Of a stretch of DNA of 64,000 bases, positions 20,924-29,055 are shown one piece after another. The notes under the pieces are model-generated. The model saw only the letters and a program-made list of their open reading frames with translations. It did not search any database and was not told the origin of the DNA. Position 1 is the first letter of the stretch. Each line of letters starts with the position of its first letter. Source of the DNA: Mobilicoccus caccae (lineage in GTDB: Bacteria > Actinomycetota > Actinomycetes > Actinomycetales > Dermatophilaceae); assembly GCF_030161635.1 (NCBI RefSeq), contig NZ_BSUO01000001.1, positions 1,221,199-1,285,198 of the forward strand, read 5' to 3'. The position numbers were made by a program, and so were the translations under genes.

Positions 20924-20971
20924 TTGACGCGCACCCCCACCTCCATATACTGAACCGACGGTCGGTATATG
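20924..20971 (+). promoter_or_regulatory. paaA promoter overlapped by a TetR-type operator
   Basis: TTGACG (20924-20929), a 16-bp spacer and TATACT (20946-20951) form one of the best consensus promoters in the window. Overlapping and following the -10 box is ACCGACGGTCGGT (20954-20966), a perfect dyad (ACCGAC-G-GTCGGT). A second dyad, CATATAC (20944-20950) / GTATATG (20965-20971) with 14 nt between, has its centre shifted by 2.5 bp. The extended element TGAACCGACGGTCGGTA (20951-20967) recurs upstream of paaJ. Binding here would occlude RNA polymerase. Confidence 0.72.
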
Positions 20972-21038
20972 CATCCGGCGAACCGAGAGCCACGGTCCAC
21001 GTGAGCACGCGACCACCAAGCAGCATGAGGTGACACCC

Positions 21039-22037
21039 ATGACGGACACCCGCCCCGACCTCCGGTCGGTCGAGCAGCCCAGCGACGCTCCAGACACCGA
21101 GGCGCAGGCCCACTTCGACGCCCTCCTCGCGGCCGACGAACGCATCGAGCCGCGGGACTGGATGCCCGCCAAGTACCGCAAGACGCTGGTGCGGCAGATC
21201 TCCCAGCACGCGCACTCCGAGATCATCGGCATGCAGCCCGAGGGCGCCTGGATCAGCCGGGCCCCCTCGCTCAAGCGCAAGTCCATCCTCATCGCCAAGG
21301 TGCAGGACGAGGCCGGTCACGGCCTGTACCTGTACTCCGCGGCCGAGACCCTCGGCACCACGCGCGAAGAGATGAACGAGCAGCTCATGTCGGGCAAGGC
21401 CAAGTACTCCTCGATCTTCAACTACCCCGCGTTGACCTGGGCCGACGTGGGCGCCATCGGGTGGCTCGTCGACGGGGCCGCCATCTGCAACCAGGTCCCG
21501 CTGTGCCGCTGCTCCTACGGCCCCTACGGCCGCGCCATGGTGCGCGTGTGCAAGGAGGAGTCCTTCCACCAGCGCCAGGGCTGGGAGATCCTCCACGCGC
21601 TGTCCAACGGCACGCCCGAGCAGAAGGCCATGGCGCAGGACGCCGTCAACCGCTACTACGGGCCCGCGCTGCAGATGTTCGGCCCGCCGGACGCCGACTC
21701 GCCCAACTCCCAGCAGTCGATGGCCTGGAAGATCAAGCGGTTCTCCAACGACGAGCTGCGCCAGCGCTTCGTCGACATGATGGTGCCGCAGGCCGAGGCG
21801 CTCGGGCTCACCCTGCCCGACCCCGACCTGGCGTGGAACGAGGCCCGCGGTCACTACGACTACGGCGACCTCGACTGGGACGAGTTGAAGGCCGTCATCG
21901 CCGGCAACGGGCCCTGCAACACCCAGCGGATGGCACACAAGATCAAGGCCCACGAGGACGGCGCCTGGGTCCGCGAGGCCGCCGCCGCGTACGCCCGCCG
22001 CCACACCTCCACGGACGCCACGCTCAAGCACGCCTGA
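21039..22037 (+). CDS. paaA: 1,2-phenylacetyl-CoA epoxidase, catalytic subunit
   Basis: The 332-residue ferritin-like di-iron oxygenase subunit carries its metal ligands in the helices [28 protein letters not shown], and [15 protein letters not shown]. It catalyses epoxidation of phenylacetyl-CoA with O2 in complex with PaaB, PaaC and the reductase PaaE. I choose ATG 21039 because GAGGTGA (21027-21033) sits 5 nt before it; a GTG at 21030 would lie inside that Shine-Dalgarno. Length and motifs are as in Escherichia coli PaaA, with a slightly longer N terminus. It is the first gene of paaABCDE, driven by the promoter at 20924-20951. Confidence 0.96.
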   Translation: MTDTRPDLRSVEQPSDAPDTEAQAHFDALLAADERIEPRDWMPAKYRKTLVRQISQHAHSEIIGMQPEGAWISRAPSLKRKSILIAKVQDEAGHGLYLYSAAETLGTTREEMNEQLMSGKAKYSSIFNYPALTWADVGAIGWLVDGAAICNQVPLCRCSYGPYGRAMVRVCKEESFHQRQGWEILHALSNGTPEQKAMAQDAVNRYYGPALQMFGPPDADSPNSQQSMAWKIKRFSNDELRQRFVDMMVPQAEALGLTLPDPDLAWNEARGHYDYGDLDWDELKAVIAGNGPCNTQRMAHKIKAHEDGAWVREAAAAYARRHTSTDATLKHA

Positions 22038-22109
22038 CCGACCCACGACGCATGACGCAACGGGTGCGTGATGCGGCACCGCCACCAGCCCTTCCAGCGG
22101 GAGACAACG

Positions 22110-22436
22110 ATGTCCGAGCAGAACACGCCCACGCCCTCCGGTGACCGGAGCAGCGAACCCCTGTGGCCGCTGTGGGAGGTCTTCGTCCGGGCCTCGCGCG
22201 GCCTGTCCCACGTGCACGCCGGGTCCATCCACGCCCCCGACGCGGCCATGGCCGTCCGCAACGCGCGCGACCTCTACACCCGCCGCAACGAGGGCGTGTC
22301 GGTGTGGGTCGTGCCCGCCGAGGCGATCATCAGCTCCGACCCCGACCACAAGGGCGCCTTCTTCGAGTCAGCGCAGGGCAAGAACTACCGCCACGCCACG
22401 TACTACACGCAGAGCGAGGGAGTGAAGCACCTGTGA
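22110..22436 (+). CDS. paaB: 1,2-phenylacetyl-CoA epoxidase subunit PaaB
   Basis: The 108-residue protein has the family core PLWEVFVRASRGLSHVHAGS, ARDLYTRRNEGVSVWVVPAE and FFESAQGKNYRHATYY. PaaB bridges PaaA-PaaC dimers in the epoxidase and has no catalytic metal. It is slightly longer than the typical 95 aa because of a polar N-terminal tail. GGGAG lies 6 nt before the ATG. Its stop overlaps the paaC start (GTGA), and a 72-nt gap separates it from paaA. Confidence 0.94.
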   Translation: MSEQNTPTPSGDRSSEPLWPLWEVFVRASRGLSHVHAGSIHAPDAAMAVRNARDLYTRRNEGVSVWVVPAEAIISSDPDHKGAFFESAQGKNYRHATYYTQSEGVKHL

Positions 22437-23254
22437 GCCAGTTCGACAGCGCCACCAAGATCAGCGCCGGCCAGGCACTCACCGCCGAGGACATCGCCGC
22501 CGCCGGGCTCCGGGCGAGCGACGACGTCGCCCGGTACGCCCTCCGCCTCGCCGACGACTCCCTCGTCCTCGCCCAGCAGCTCGCCGGGTGGATCTCCCGC
22601 GCCCCCGAGCTCGAGGAGGACATCGCCCTCGGCAACATCTCCCTCGACCTGCTCGGTCACGCCCGCTCGTTCTACACCTACGCCGGCACGGCCTGGGGCA
22701 AGAGCGAGGACGACCTGGCCTACTTCCGCGACGAGACCGAGTACACCTCCGCGCACCTCGTGGAGGTCGCCAACGGCGACTTCGGGCAGACCATCGCCCG
22801 GCAGCTCCTCTTCAGCCTCTACGCCGTGCACCTGTACGACGAGCTGCAGAGATCCACCGACGAGACCCTCGCCGTCATCGCCGCCAAGGCCGTCAAGGAG
22901 GTCGAGTACCACGTCGACCACGCCTGGCAGTGGACGATGCGCCTCGGGATGGGCACGGAGGAATCCGCCCGCCGCATGCAGGCCGGTCTCGACATCGTGT
23001 GGGCCTACGTCGAGGAGCTCTTCGAGGACGACGACCTCATCGACGCCCTCGACGGCATCGCCGTGCGACCCTCCACCCTGCGTGAGCCGGTCATGGCCAC
23101 CCTCGAGCGGGCGATCACCGAGTCCGAGCTGACAGTGCCCACCACCCCCGCCGCCGTCACCGGAGGCCGGCGGGGCATCCACCGCGAACACCTCGGGTTC
23201 GTCCTGGCCGAGATGCAGGTGCTGACCCGCAAGCACCCGGGAGCGACCTGGTGA
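22433..23254 (+). CDS. paaC: 1,2-phenylacetyl-CoA epoxidase, structural subunit PaaC
   Basis: The 273-residue protein is a ferritin-like paralogue of PaaA. It shows RYALRLADDSLVLAQQLAGW, LGNISLDLLGHARSF, KAVKEVEYHVDHAWQWTMRL and a final HREHLGFVLAEMQVLTRKHP, all family signatures. PaaC holds PaaA in the active heterodimer and helps bind the CoA substrate, but is not thought to oxidise it. The GTG start overlaps the paaB stop, and its own stop overlaps paaD (TGATG), giving tight translational coupling. Confidence 0.94.
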   Translation: MSQFDSATKISAGQALTAEDIAAAGLRASDDVARYALRLADDSLVLAQQLAGWISRAPELEEDIALGNISLDLLGHARSFYTYAGTAWGKSEDDLAYFRDETEYTSAHLVEVANGDFGQTIARQLLFSLYAVHLYDELQRSTDETLAVIAAKAVKEVEYHVDHAWQWTMRLGMGTEESARRMQAGLDIVWAYVEELFEDDDLIDALDGIAVRPSTLREPVMATLERAITESELTVPTTPAAVTGGRRGIHREHLGFVLAEMQVLTRKHPGATW

Positions 23255-23802
23255 TGACCGACGCCCCGGCCCCGGCCACTCCCGCCGGTGCAGCGACCCG
23301 CCCGGAGGCCGCCGCGGATCGGCGCGTGTGGGACATCGCCGCCACCGTGTGCGACCCCGAGGTGCCCGTGCTCACCCTCGAGGACCTCGGCATCCTGCGC
23401 TCCGCCCGCGCCACCGAGCACGGAGCGATCGTCGAGATCACCCCGACCTACTCCGGCTGCCCGGCCGTGGGGCGCATGCGCGACGACGTGACCGACGCGC
23501 TCACCGAGCGGGGCTACACCGACGTCTCGGTGCGGGTCGTGCTCTCCCCGGCGTGGACCACCGACTGGATGACCGAGGACGGCAAGCGCAAGCTCGAGGA
23601 GTACGGCATCGCGCCCCCGGACCACTCGCACCGCACGCCGGGGCCGCGCTTCGGCGGCACTCGGGTGGCGTTGTCCGTCAAGTGCCCTCACTGCGACTCC
23701 CTCGACACCCGCGAGGTCACCCGCTTCGGGTCCACGGCCTGCAAGGCGCACTACGTCTGCCGCGCCTGTCTCGAACCCTTCGACTATTTCAAGGTGCTGT
23801 GA
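23254..23802 (+). CDS. paaD: Phenylacetate epoxidase maturation protein PaaD
   Basis: The 182-residue protein has an N-terminal MIP18/DUF59 domain (VCDPEVPVLTLEDLGILRS, TPTYSGCPAVGRM) and a C-terminal zinc- or cluster-binding segment with CPHCDS followed by CKAHYVCRACLEPFDYFK. PaaD is needed for iron-sulfur assembly, probably of the PaaE [2Fe-2S] centre. All cysteines are present. It overlaps paaC and paaE by 1 nt each side (TGATG at both junctions), consistent with a single operon. Confidence 0.92.
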   Translation: MTDAPAPATPAGAATRPEAAADRRVWDIAATVCDPEVPVLTLEDLGILRSARATEHGAIVEITPTYSGCPAVGRMRDDVTDALTERGYTDVSVRVVLSPAWTTDWMTEDGKRKLEEYGIAPPDHSHRTPGPRFGGTRVALSVKCPHCDSLDTREVTRFGSTACKAHYVCRACLEPFDYFKVL

Positions 23803-24949
23803 TGCCGCTCACGACCCCCGCCGCCGCGCCCAGTTCCACCCACTCACCGTCGCCCAGGTGCGGCCGCTCACCGACGCCGCGATCGAGGTCACCCTCGCCG
23901 TGCCCGAGTCGCTCGTCGACGACTACGGCTACGTCAGCGGCCAATACGTCGCGCTGCGCACCGAACTCGAGGGCAAGGAGGTGCGCCGCAGCTACTCGAT
24001 CTGCGCGCCGCCTCGGCCCGGCGAACTCAAGATCGGCATCAAGCGCGACCTCGGCGGTCTGTTCTCCAACTGGGCCAACGACAACCTCAAGGCGGGCGAC
24101 GTCCTGGAGGTCATGAGCCCCACCGGGGCCTTCGTCTCCCAGCACGCGATGACCTCGCTCAACGACGCCGCGGCCATCGCCGAGGAGTCCACGGGGCTGT
24201 CGCGGTACGTCGCGTTCGCGGCCGGCTCGGGCATCACGCCGATCATCTCGATCGTCCGCTCGATCCTCGACTCCAACCCGCAGGCCTACATCAACCTCGT
24301 GTACGCCAACCGGGCCGCGATGGACGTGATGTTCGTCGAGGACATCGCCGACCTCAAGGACCGTTTCCCCTCCCGGCTGGCCGTCCACCACGTCCTCTCG
24401 CGCGAGCAGCGCCTCTCACCGACCCACACCGGACGCATCGACGCCGACAAGCTGCGGTCGATGTTCGGCACGATGATCCGTCCCGAGGTCGTCGACGAGT
24501 GGTTCCTGTGCGGGCCCTTCGAGCTGGTCCAACTCATCCGCGACGAGCTCACCGCCTACGGCGTGCCGCCCGAGACGGTCCGCTACGAGCTGTTCGGCAC
24601 CGGCAAACCCGAAGGCGCGCCCGAGGGGCAGGCGGGACGTCCGGTCGTCGCCGACCCGCAGGGCGACAACGTCGAGATCACGTTCCGCCTCGACGGTCTC
24701 GAAGGCAGCGTGCAGAGCCCCAAGAGTGCGAACGAGTCGATCCTCAACGCCGCGCTGCGGGTGCGCGCCGACGTGCCGTTCGCGTGCGCCGGCGGCGTGT
24801 GCGGCACGTGCCGCGCCAAGCTGGTCTCCGGCGAGGTCGACATGACGGAGAACTACGCCCTCGAGCCCGACGAGATCTCGGCCGGCTACGTCCTCACGTG
24901 CCAGTCCCACCCCACGACCGACGCGGTGCACGTCGACTTCGACGCCTGA
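23802..24949 (+). CDS. paaE: Phenylacetyl-CoA epoxidase reductase PaaE (frameshifted near N terminus)
   Basis: The repaired 382-residue reductase has an FAD domain (VRRSYSICAPPRPGELKIGI), an NAD(P)H domain (FAAGSGITPIISIVRS, FLCGPFELVQLIRDEL) and a C-terminal plant-type [2Fe-2S] ferredoxin domain with CAGGVCGTCRAK and a distal Cys in LTCQSHP. It passes electrons from NADPH to the PaaABC di-iron site. The first ten codons from ATG 23802 are out of frame with the rest. One extra C at CCC 23829-23831 gives AAPQFHPLTVAQVRPLTD, the expected start of PaaE. Without the repair, translation would have to begin at a GTG (23858) lacking a ribosome site. Confidence 0.92.
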
Positions 24950-24952
24950 GCA

Positions 24953-25438
24953 TCACCCGGATCTGCCTCGATCGCGGGCGGAGCGATCGGGGGCCAGCAC
25001 GAGGTAGAGCCCGACGCCCAGCAGGGACGGCCCGACCGTGGCGAGGACGAAGGTGGTCGAGTCGGTGAGGCCGACGAAGCCGAGGAAGAGCAGACCGAAA
25101 GCCGAAACGGCGAGACCGGCCACGACGGCCGCGAGCCCGAGAAGGCGCCGGATCACGGTCTTGAGCCGTCTCACCGAGGCCGGCAGCTCGTCCGGCTCGA
25201 GCGGGTACCGCGTGGGCTCGGGCCCGGTCGGTAGACGGGGGTAGCTCCCGGGACGCCAGGGAGACGGCCGGTCCTGAATCGACGACTCCTCCCGGCCGTC
25301 GTACGGCGCCACCGGGATCGTCGGCAGCGGCCGCCAAGCCTCCGCAGCCCGTGGATCGGGCGGCCGTCGATCCGAGAATTGTCGCGGCGCGGGCTCCTGG
25401 CCGGACAACGGGTCGGTGCGGTCGGTGAACTCGCTCAT
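24953..25438 (-). CDS. Two-span membrane protein with polar N-terminal tail
   Basis: The 161-residue protein starts at ATG 25438 with GGGAG upstream. A polar, Pro/Arg-rich cytoplasmic tail of about 85 residues (MSEFTDRTDPLSGQEPAPR) leads to two hydrophobic segments, about 99-124 (LLGLAAVVAGLAVSAFGLLF) and 130-150. I recognise no named family. The opening TDRxDPLxGxExPAPR pattern recurs in the next gene on the same strand. It is convergent with paaE, with only 3 nt between the stops. Confidence 0.6.
   Translation of the reverse strand: MSEFTDRTDPLSGQEPAPRQFSDRRPPDPRAAEAWRPLPTIPVAPYDGREESSIQDRPSPWRPGSYPRLPTGPEPTRYPLEPDELPASVRRLKTVIRRLLGLAAVVAGLAVSAFGLLFLGFVGLTDSTTFVLATVGPSLLGVGLYLVLAPDRSARDRGRSG
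24966..24992 (+). terminator. Possible terminator of the paaABCDE operon
   Basis: CCTCGATCGC pairs with GCGATCGGGG across a 7-nt loop (10-bp stem with one U-G pair) 17 nt beyond the paaE stop. It lies inside the end of the convergent membrane-protein gene, so it may be fortuitous. Confidence 0.45.
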
Positions 25439-25597
25439 GAGGGGCTCCCGGTCGGCGGGTGGATGGCGCCGCCAGTGTCCCGAGCCGCGCGCGTGATGTG
25501 GTGCCGCAACCGCGAAGTCGGGGCGCAACCTGTGGACGACCACGGCGTCCTCGTCCAGGAGAAGGCGCTCACTGCAGCGAGGCGACCCCGGACGGCG

Positions 25598-26371
25598 TCA
25601 TCGACGTCGTCGGCCTGCTGATCCCCGACGTGCCCGGCCGACCATTCCCGCGGTGATCCCCAGCACGCCGAGGACGATGCCGAACACGCCGCCGATGATG
25701 CCGAGAACCTCGGGGTACACGGCAGGGTCCGCCTCGGAGACGCGCACCTGCTCGCCGGTGCAGAGGATGCGGTGATCGCCGTCGGTCCGGGCGGTGAAGG
25801 CGCCGACGGCCTCCATGGATTCACCGTTGACCGTCACGCTGACGCCACGCGGACGGATCGGCAGGGCTCCGCCGCTCGGCTCGGTGACCGTGCACCTGGT
25901 CGACATCCCCGAATCGGCCCACAGCGTGCGCTCCTCGTCGGCCCGCAGCGGAACCGTGAGACCGTCCGGCGGGACGAGGGCGCCGTCGAAGACCGCCGCG
26001 GTGGACGTCACGAGCCCGGCCACGGAGACGCCGAGCGACCCTAAGCCACCGAGGAGCAGCACCCCACCGAGGACCACGGCCACCGGCGACCACCGCGGGC
26101 GACTCGACGACCGACCGGGCCGGCTCGAACCGGGGTCGATCGGGATGGGCCGCGGGGATCCGCTCGGCTCCTGGCGGCGCCGGGACGACGGGCGCTGCCG
26201 GGGGACGAAGACGCTCCCGTCGGTACCCCCGGGCCGAGAAGGCCCCGAGGGCGGGGTGGTTCGCCCCGGCCGGGCGTCCTGCGGCCGGCCGGAGGCGTCG
26301 CGCGGACCGACCCGGGGCGCCGGATTCTCCCAGCCGAGCAGGGGGTCGGGACGGTCCGTGGGGTCGCTCAT
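25598..26371 (-). CDS. Two-span membrane protein with extracytoplasmic domain
   Basis: The 257-residue protein has an N-terminal disordered tail (about 1-92, opening MSDPTDRPDPLLGWENPAPR), a first transmembrane segment (about 93-122, VAVVLGGVLLLGGLGSLGVS), an extracytoplasmic domain of about 100 residues with two cysteines (STRCTVTEP and RILCTGEQ) that could form a disulfide, and a second segment (about 222-246, IIGGVFGIVLGVLGITAGMV). No family is recognised. The N-terminal tail matches the neighbour at 24953-25438, suggesting duplication or a shared interaction motif. The 159-nt gap to that neighbour shows nothing I can identify. Confidence 0.6.
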   Translation of the reverse strand: MSDPTDRPDPLLGWENPAPRVGPRDASGRPQDARPGRTTPPSGPSRPGGTDGSVFVPRQRPSSRRRQEPSGSPRPIPIDPGSSRPGRSSSRPRWSPVAVVLGGVLLLGGLGSLGVSVAGLVTSTAAVFDGALVPPDGLTVPLRADEERTLWADSGMSTRCTVTEPSGGALPIRPRGVSVTVNGESMEAVGAFTARTDGDHRILCTGEQVRVSEADPAVYPEVLGIIGGVFGIVLGVLGITAGMVGRARRGSAGRRRR

Positions 26372-26410
26372 CGCTGTCCTCCGAGGTGGCTCGAGCCGGA
26401 CGCCGCCACC

Positions 26411-27977
26411 TCACCCGGCGTGGGTGAGCCGTCCTGCGACGATCGTCGCGGCGACGGGCATCTCCCGCAAGACGTCACAGGCCTCCCGGCTGTCGGCGGG
26501 GACGGCGAGCGGATCGGCGTCGAGCAGGACGACGTCGCCGCGCGACCCCGGCGCGATCGTGCCCTGCCCGTCGAGGCTGGCGACGAGGGCCTCGGCGGGC
26601 GTCAGCGCCTGGTGGGGCATCCAGGGTTCGCGCTCGTCGGCGCTGCGGTGCACGGCCGCCGCCATGGCCAGCCAGGGATCGAGGGGGAGACGGGCGCGTC
26701 GGACCCCAGTGCCAGACGCACCCCGTTGCCCACCAGACTCCGGAAGGGGAAGAGACGATCGGCGCGGTCGGGCCAGCACTGCCGGGCGACGTCACGGTCG
26801 TCCCAGAGGTGGGCCGGCTGCACGCTGGCCCGCACCCCGAGGCGGCCCATGCGGGGGATGTCCTCCCAGCTCACCAGCTGCGCGTGCTCGACGCTCCCAC
26901 GGGCACCGGTGACCTCGAACGCGTCGAGGGCGTCACGGACCGCCGCGTCCCCGATCGCGTGCAGCGCGACCTCCAGGCCGTTCTCGGCGGCCAACGAGAG
27001 CAGGCGGCGCAACTCCTGCGGGTCCACGTTCTGCACCCCGTGGGGATGCAGGATGTCGTCGGCGTCGGCGTACGGCTCGCAGCAGTAGGCGGTGCGGGTG
27101 TTGAGCGAACCGTCGGAGATGATCTTCAGCGGCCCGACGCGCAACAGGCCACCACTGTCGCCGAGAGGCTGCCCCGTGCGCCGACCTGCGGCGATGAGGT
27201 CCTCCAGGCCGTCGGGATAGGTGCCGACCCGCACGCGGAGCGTGTTGATGCCCGCCGTCGAGAACCGGTCCGGCCACTCCTCGACGCCGCGCGCGAACTC
27301 CAGATCGATGATGCCGGTGACGCCGCGGGCGGCCGCCTGGTCGGCGGCGCGGTGATACCCGGTCACGGTCTGCTCCGCCAGGCCCGGGAGGCCGGACACG
27401 CGGGGGAAGACGTCGAACCACTCCTGCTCGAAGACGGTGCTCTCGCGCGGGTCGAGACCCAGCAGGTGTAGCGCCCGGGAGTTGAGCCACGCGGCGTGGC
27501 AGTCACCGCTGATGACGACGACGGGGTGTTCACCGCTGATCGCGTCGAGGTCGGCGACCTGCGGCTGCTCGTGCCAGGTGGCGCTGCGGAACCCGAAGGC
27601 GGCGATCGTCGCCCCTGCCTTCTCCGGCGGCATCACGACCACCTCGCGCGCGACCATCGAGGCCACCTCGGCGGCGCTCGTGGCGTCGGCCACGTCGAGC
27701 CGGGTGGTGGTGGCGGCCCACTGGCCCATGTGCACGTGGGCGTCCCAGAGCCCCGGGATGACCCATCGCCCACCGCCGTCGTGCACGGTCTCGCCGGCCC
27801 GCGGGGGAGGTCGGGGCCGACCTCGGTCACCTCACCCTCGACGATGCGGACGTCGACGAGCTCACCCGGCCGGGCGTGGGTGGGCGGCGGTGCGAGCGGG
27901 ACGAATCCGCTGGTCCGCTCACGCGTGAAACCGTCGATGTCCACCACGCGCACGCCACGGACCACACACCCGAACAC
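26411..27977 (-). CDS. Amidohydrolase, YtcJ-like (two frameshifts as read)
   Basis: Repaired length is 522 aa. Metal-binding motifs in order: IPGLWDAHVHMGQW (HxH), SGDCHAAWLNSRAL, the ALHAIGDAAVRDA histidine, and LALGSDAPVSPLDPW (metal-ligand Asp). The C terminus has the short sandwich-domain strand GSRGDVVLLDADPL. The frame is lost at GGGGG 27803-27807 and GGGGG 26683-26687; each repair is one G (C on the coding strand), giving DLPPRAGETVHDGGGR and VSPLDPWLAMAAAV. The GTG start has AGGAGA upstream. YtcJ-type enzymes hydrolyse N-formyl or cyclic amides; the substrate is unknown. It follows the DHOD-like gene by 53 nt and may be co-transcribed. Confidence 0.82.
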
Positions 27978-28030
27978 GTTCTCTCCTCCACAGCTCGTCG
28001 ATGCGGCCCGCAGCCGCATCCACCACTGTC

Positions 28031-29055
28031 TCAGGTCGCGGAGGAAAGGGAACCGTAGCGTTGGGCGGCGTCCTGAAGGATCGACACGTATCCGGCGCGC
28101 TCGTAGGCCGTGGCGTCCACGTCGGCGGGCACCGACAGCAACCCACGGGCCTCGTCGATCGAGTCGAATCCCTTGCGGGACAACCATTCCGTCAGGCCGT
28201 AGACGAGCGAGGCCGAGTGGACCGGTCCGTTGCGCACGAGGGAGGAGGTGGACATCACCACATCGGCGCCCGCGAGCACGTACCTCACGACGTCGTCGGC
28301 GGTCTCGACGCCACCGGTTCCGGCCAGGCTCGCCCGCACGCGACCACGCAGGGCCGCGATCCAGGTGCGCGGCAGCCGGCCGTCGACGGGGCTGCTCAGT
28401 CCGAATCCGCCCTGCACCGTGAGCGACTCGATGTCGACGTCGGGCTGGGCCCACCGGTTGAAGAGCACGAGACCGTCGGCGCCCGCCTGGTCCAGACGCA
28501 GCGCCATCTCGCCGAGGGAGGACAGGTAGGGGAGAGCTTGACCGCCACGGGGATGTCGACCTCGGAGGTGACGGCCCGCACGATCTCGACGTGCCGGTCC
28601 TCCACTTCGCGCGCCCGGCTCTTCACGTCACCGGTGACGAGGTAGATGTTGAGCTCGAGAGCCGCCGCGCCGGCGTCCTGCATCCGGCGGGCGAAACTCG
28701 TCCACCCGCCCAGGTCGGAGCCGTTGAGACTCGCGATGACGGGGACGTCCACGGCTGCCGCCGCGCGTTCGAGCAGGCTGAGGTAGCGGTGGGAGATCGG
28801 CTCGTGTTTGCGCCCCGCCTCGGGGAAGAACGAGAGGGACTCGGCGTAGAACTCCTCGTTGCGCTCCTCCAGGAGGATGTCGCGGGCGCTCTCCTGGCGG
28901 ATCTGCTCCTCGAAGAGGGAGTGCAGCACGATCGCCGCGGCGCCGCCGTCGGCGAGGGCTCGCACCCCGTCGGCGTCGCGCGTCAGCGGTCCGGCCGACG
29001 CCACGACGGGGTGGGGCAACTCCAGACCCAGGTAGCGGGTCGTCAGGTCGGTCAT
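28031..29055 (-). CDS. Dihydroorotate dehydrogenase-like protein (frameshifted)
   Basis: The repaired 341-residue TIM-barrel flavoprotein has LGLELPHPVVASAGPLT, VDVPVIASLNGS, ALELNIYLVTGD, VDIPVAVKLSPYLSSLGEMA, GLVLFNRWAQPD and a phosphate-binding GTGGVETADDVV. The frame is lost at GGGG 28529-28532; one extra base restores KLSPYLSSLGEM. It resembles PyrD/PreA-type FMN enzymes, but the active-site base region ALELNIYL differs from true PyrD (usually EINVSCPN), so pyrimidine synthesis is unlikely. Proteins of this type commonly accompany pyruvate:ferredoxin oxidoreductase, as here, where the start overlaps the nifJ stop (ATGA). The reaction is unknown. Confidence 0.82.
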
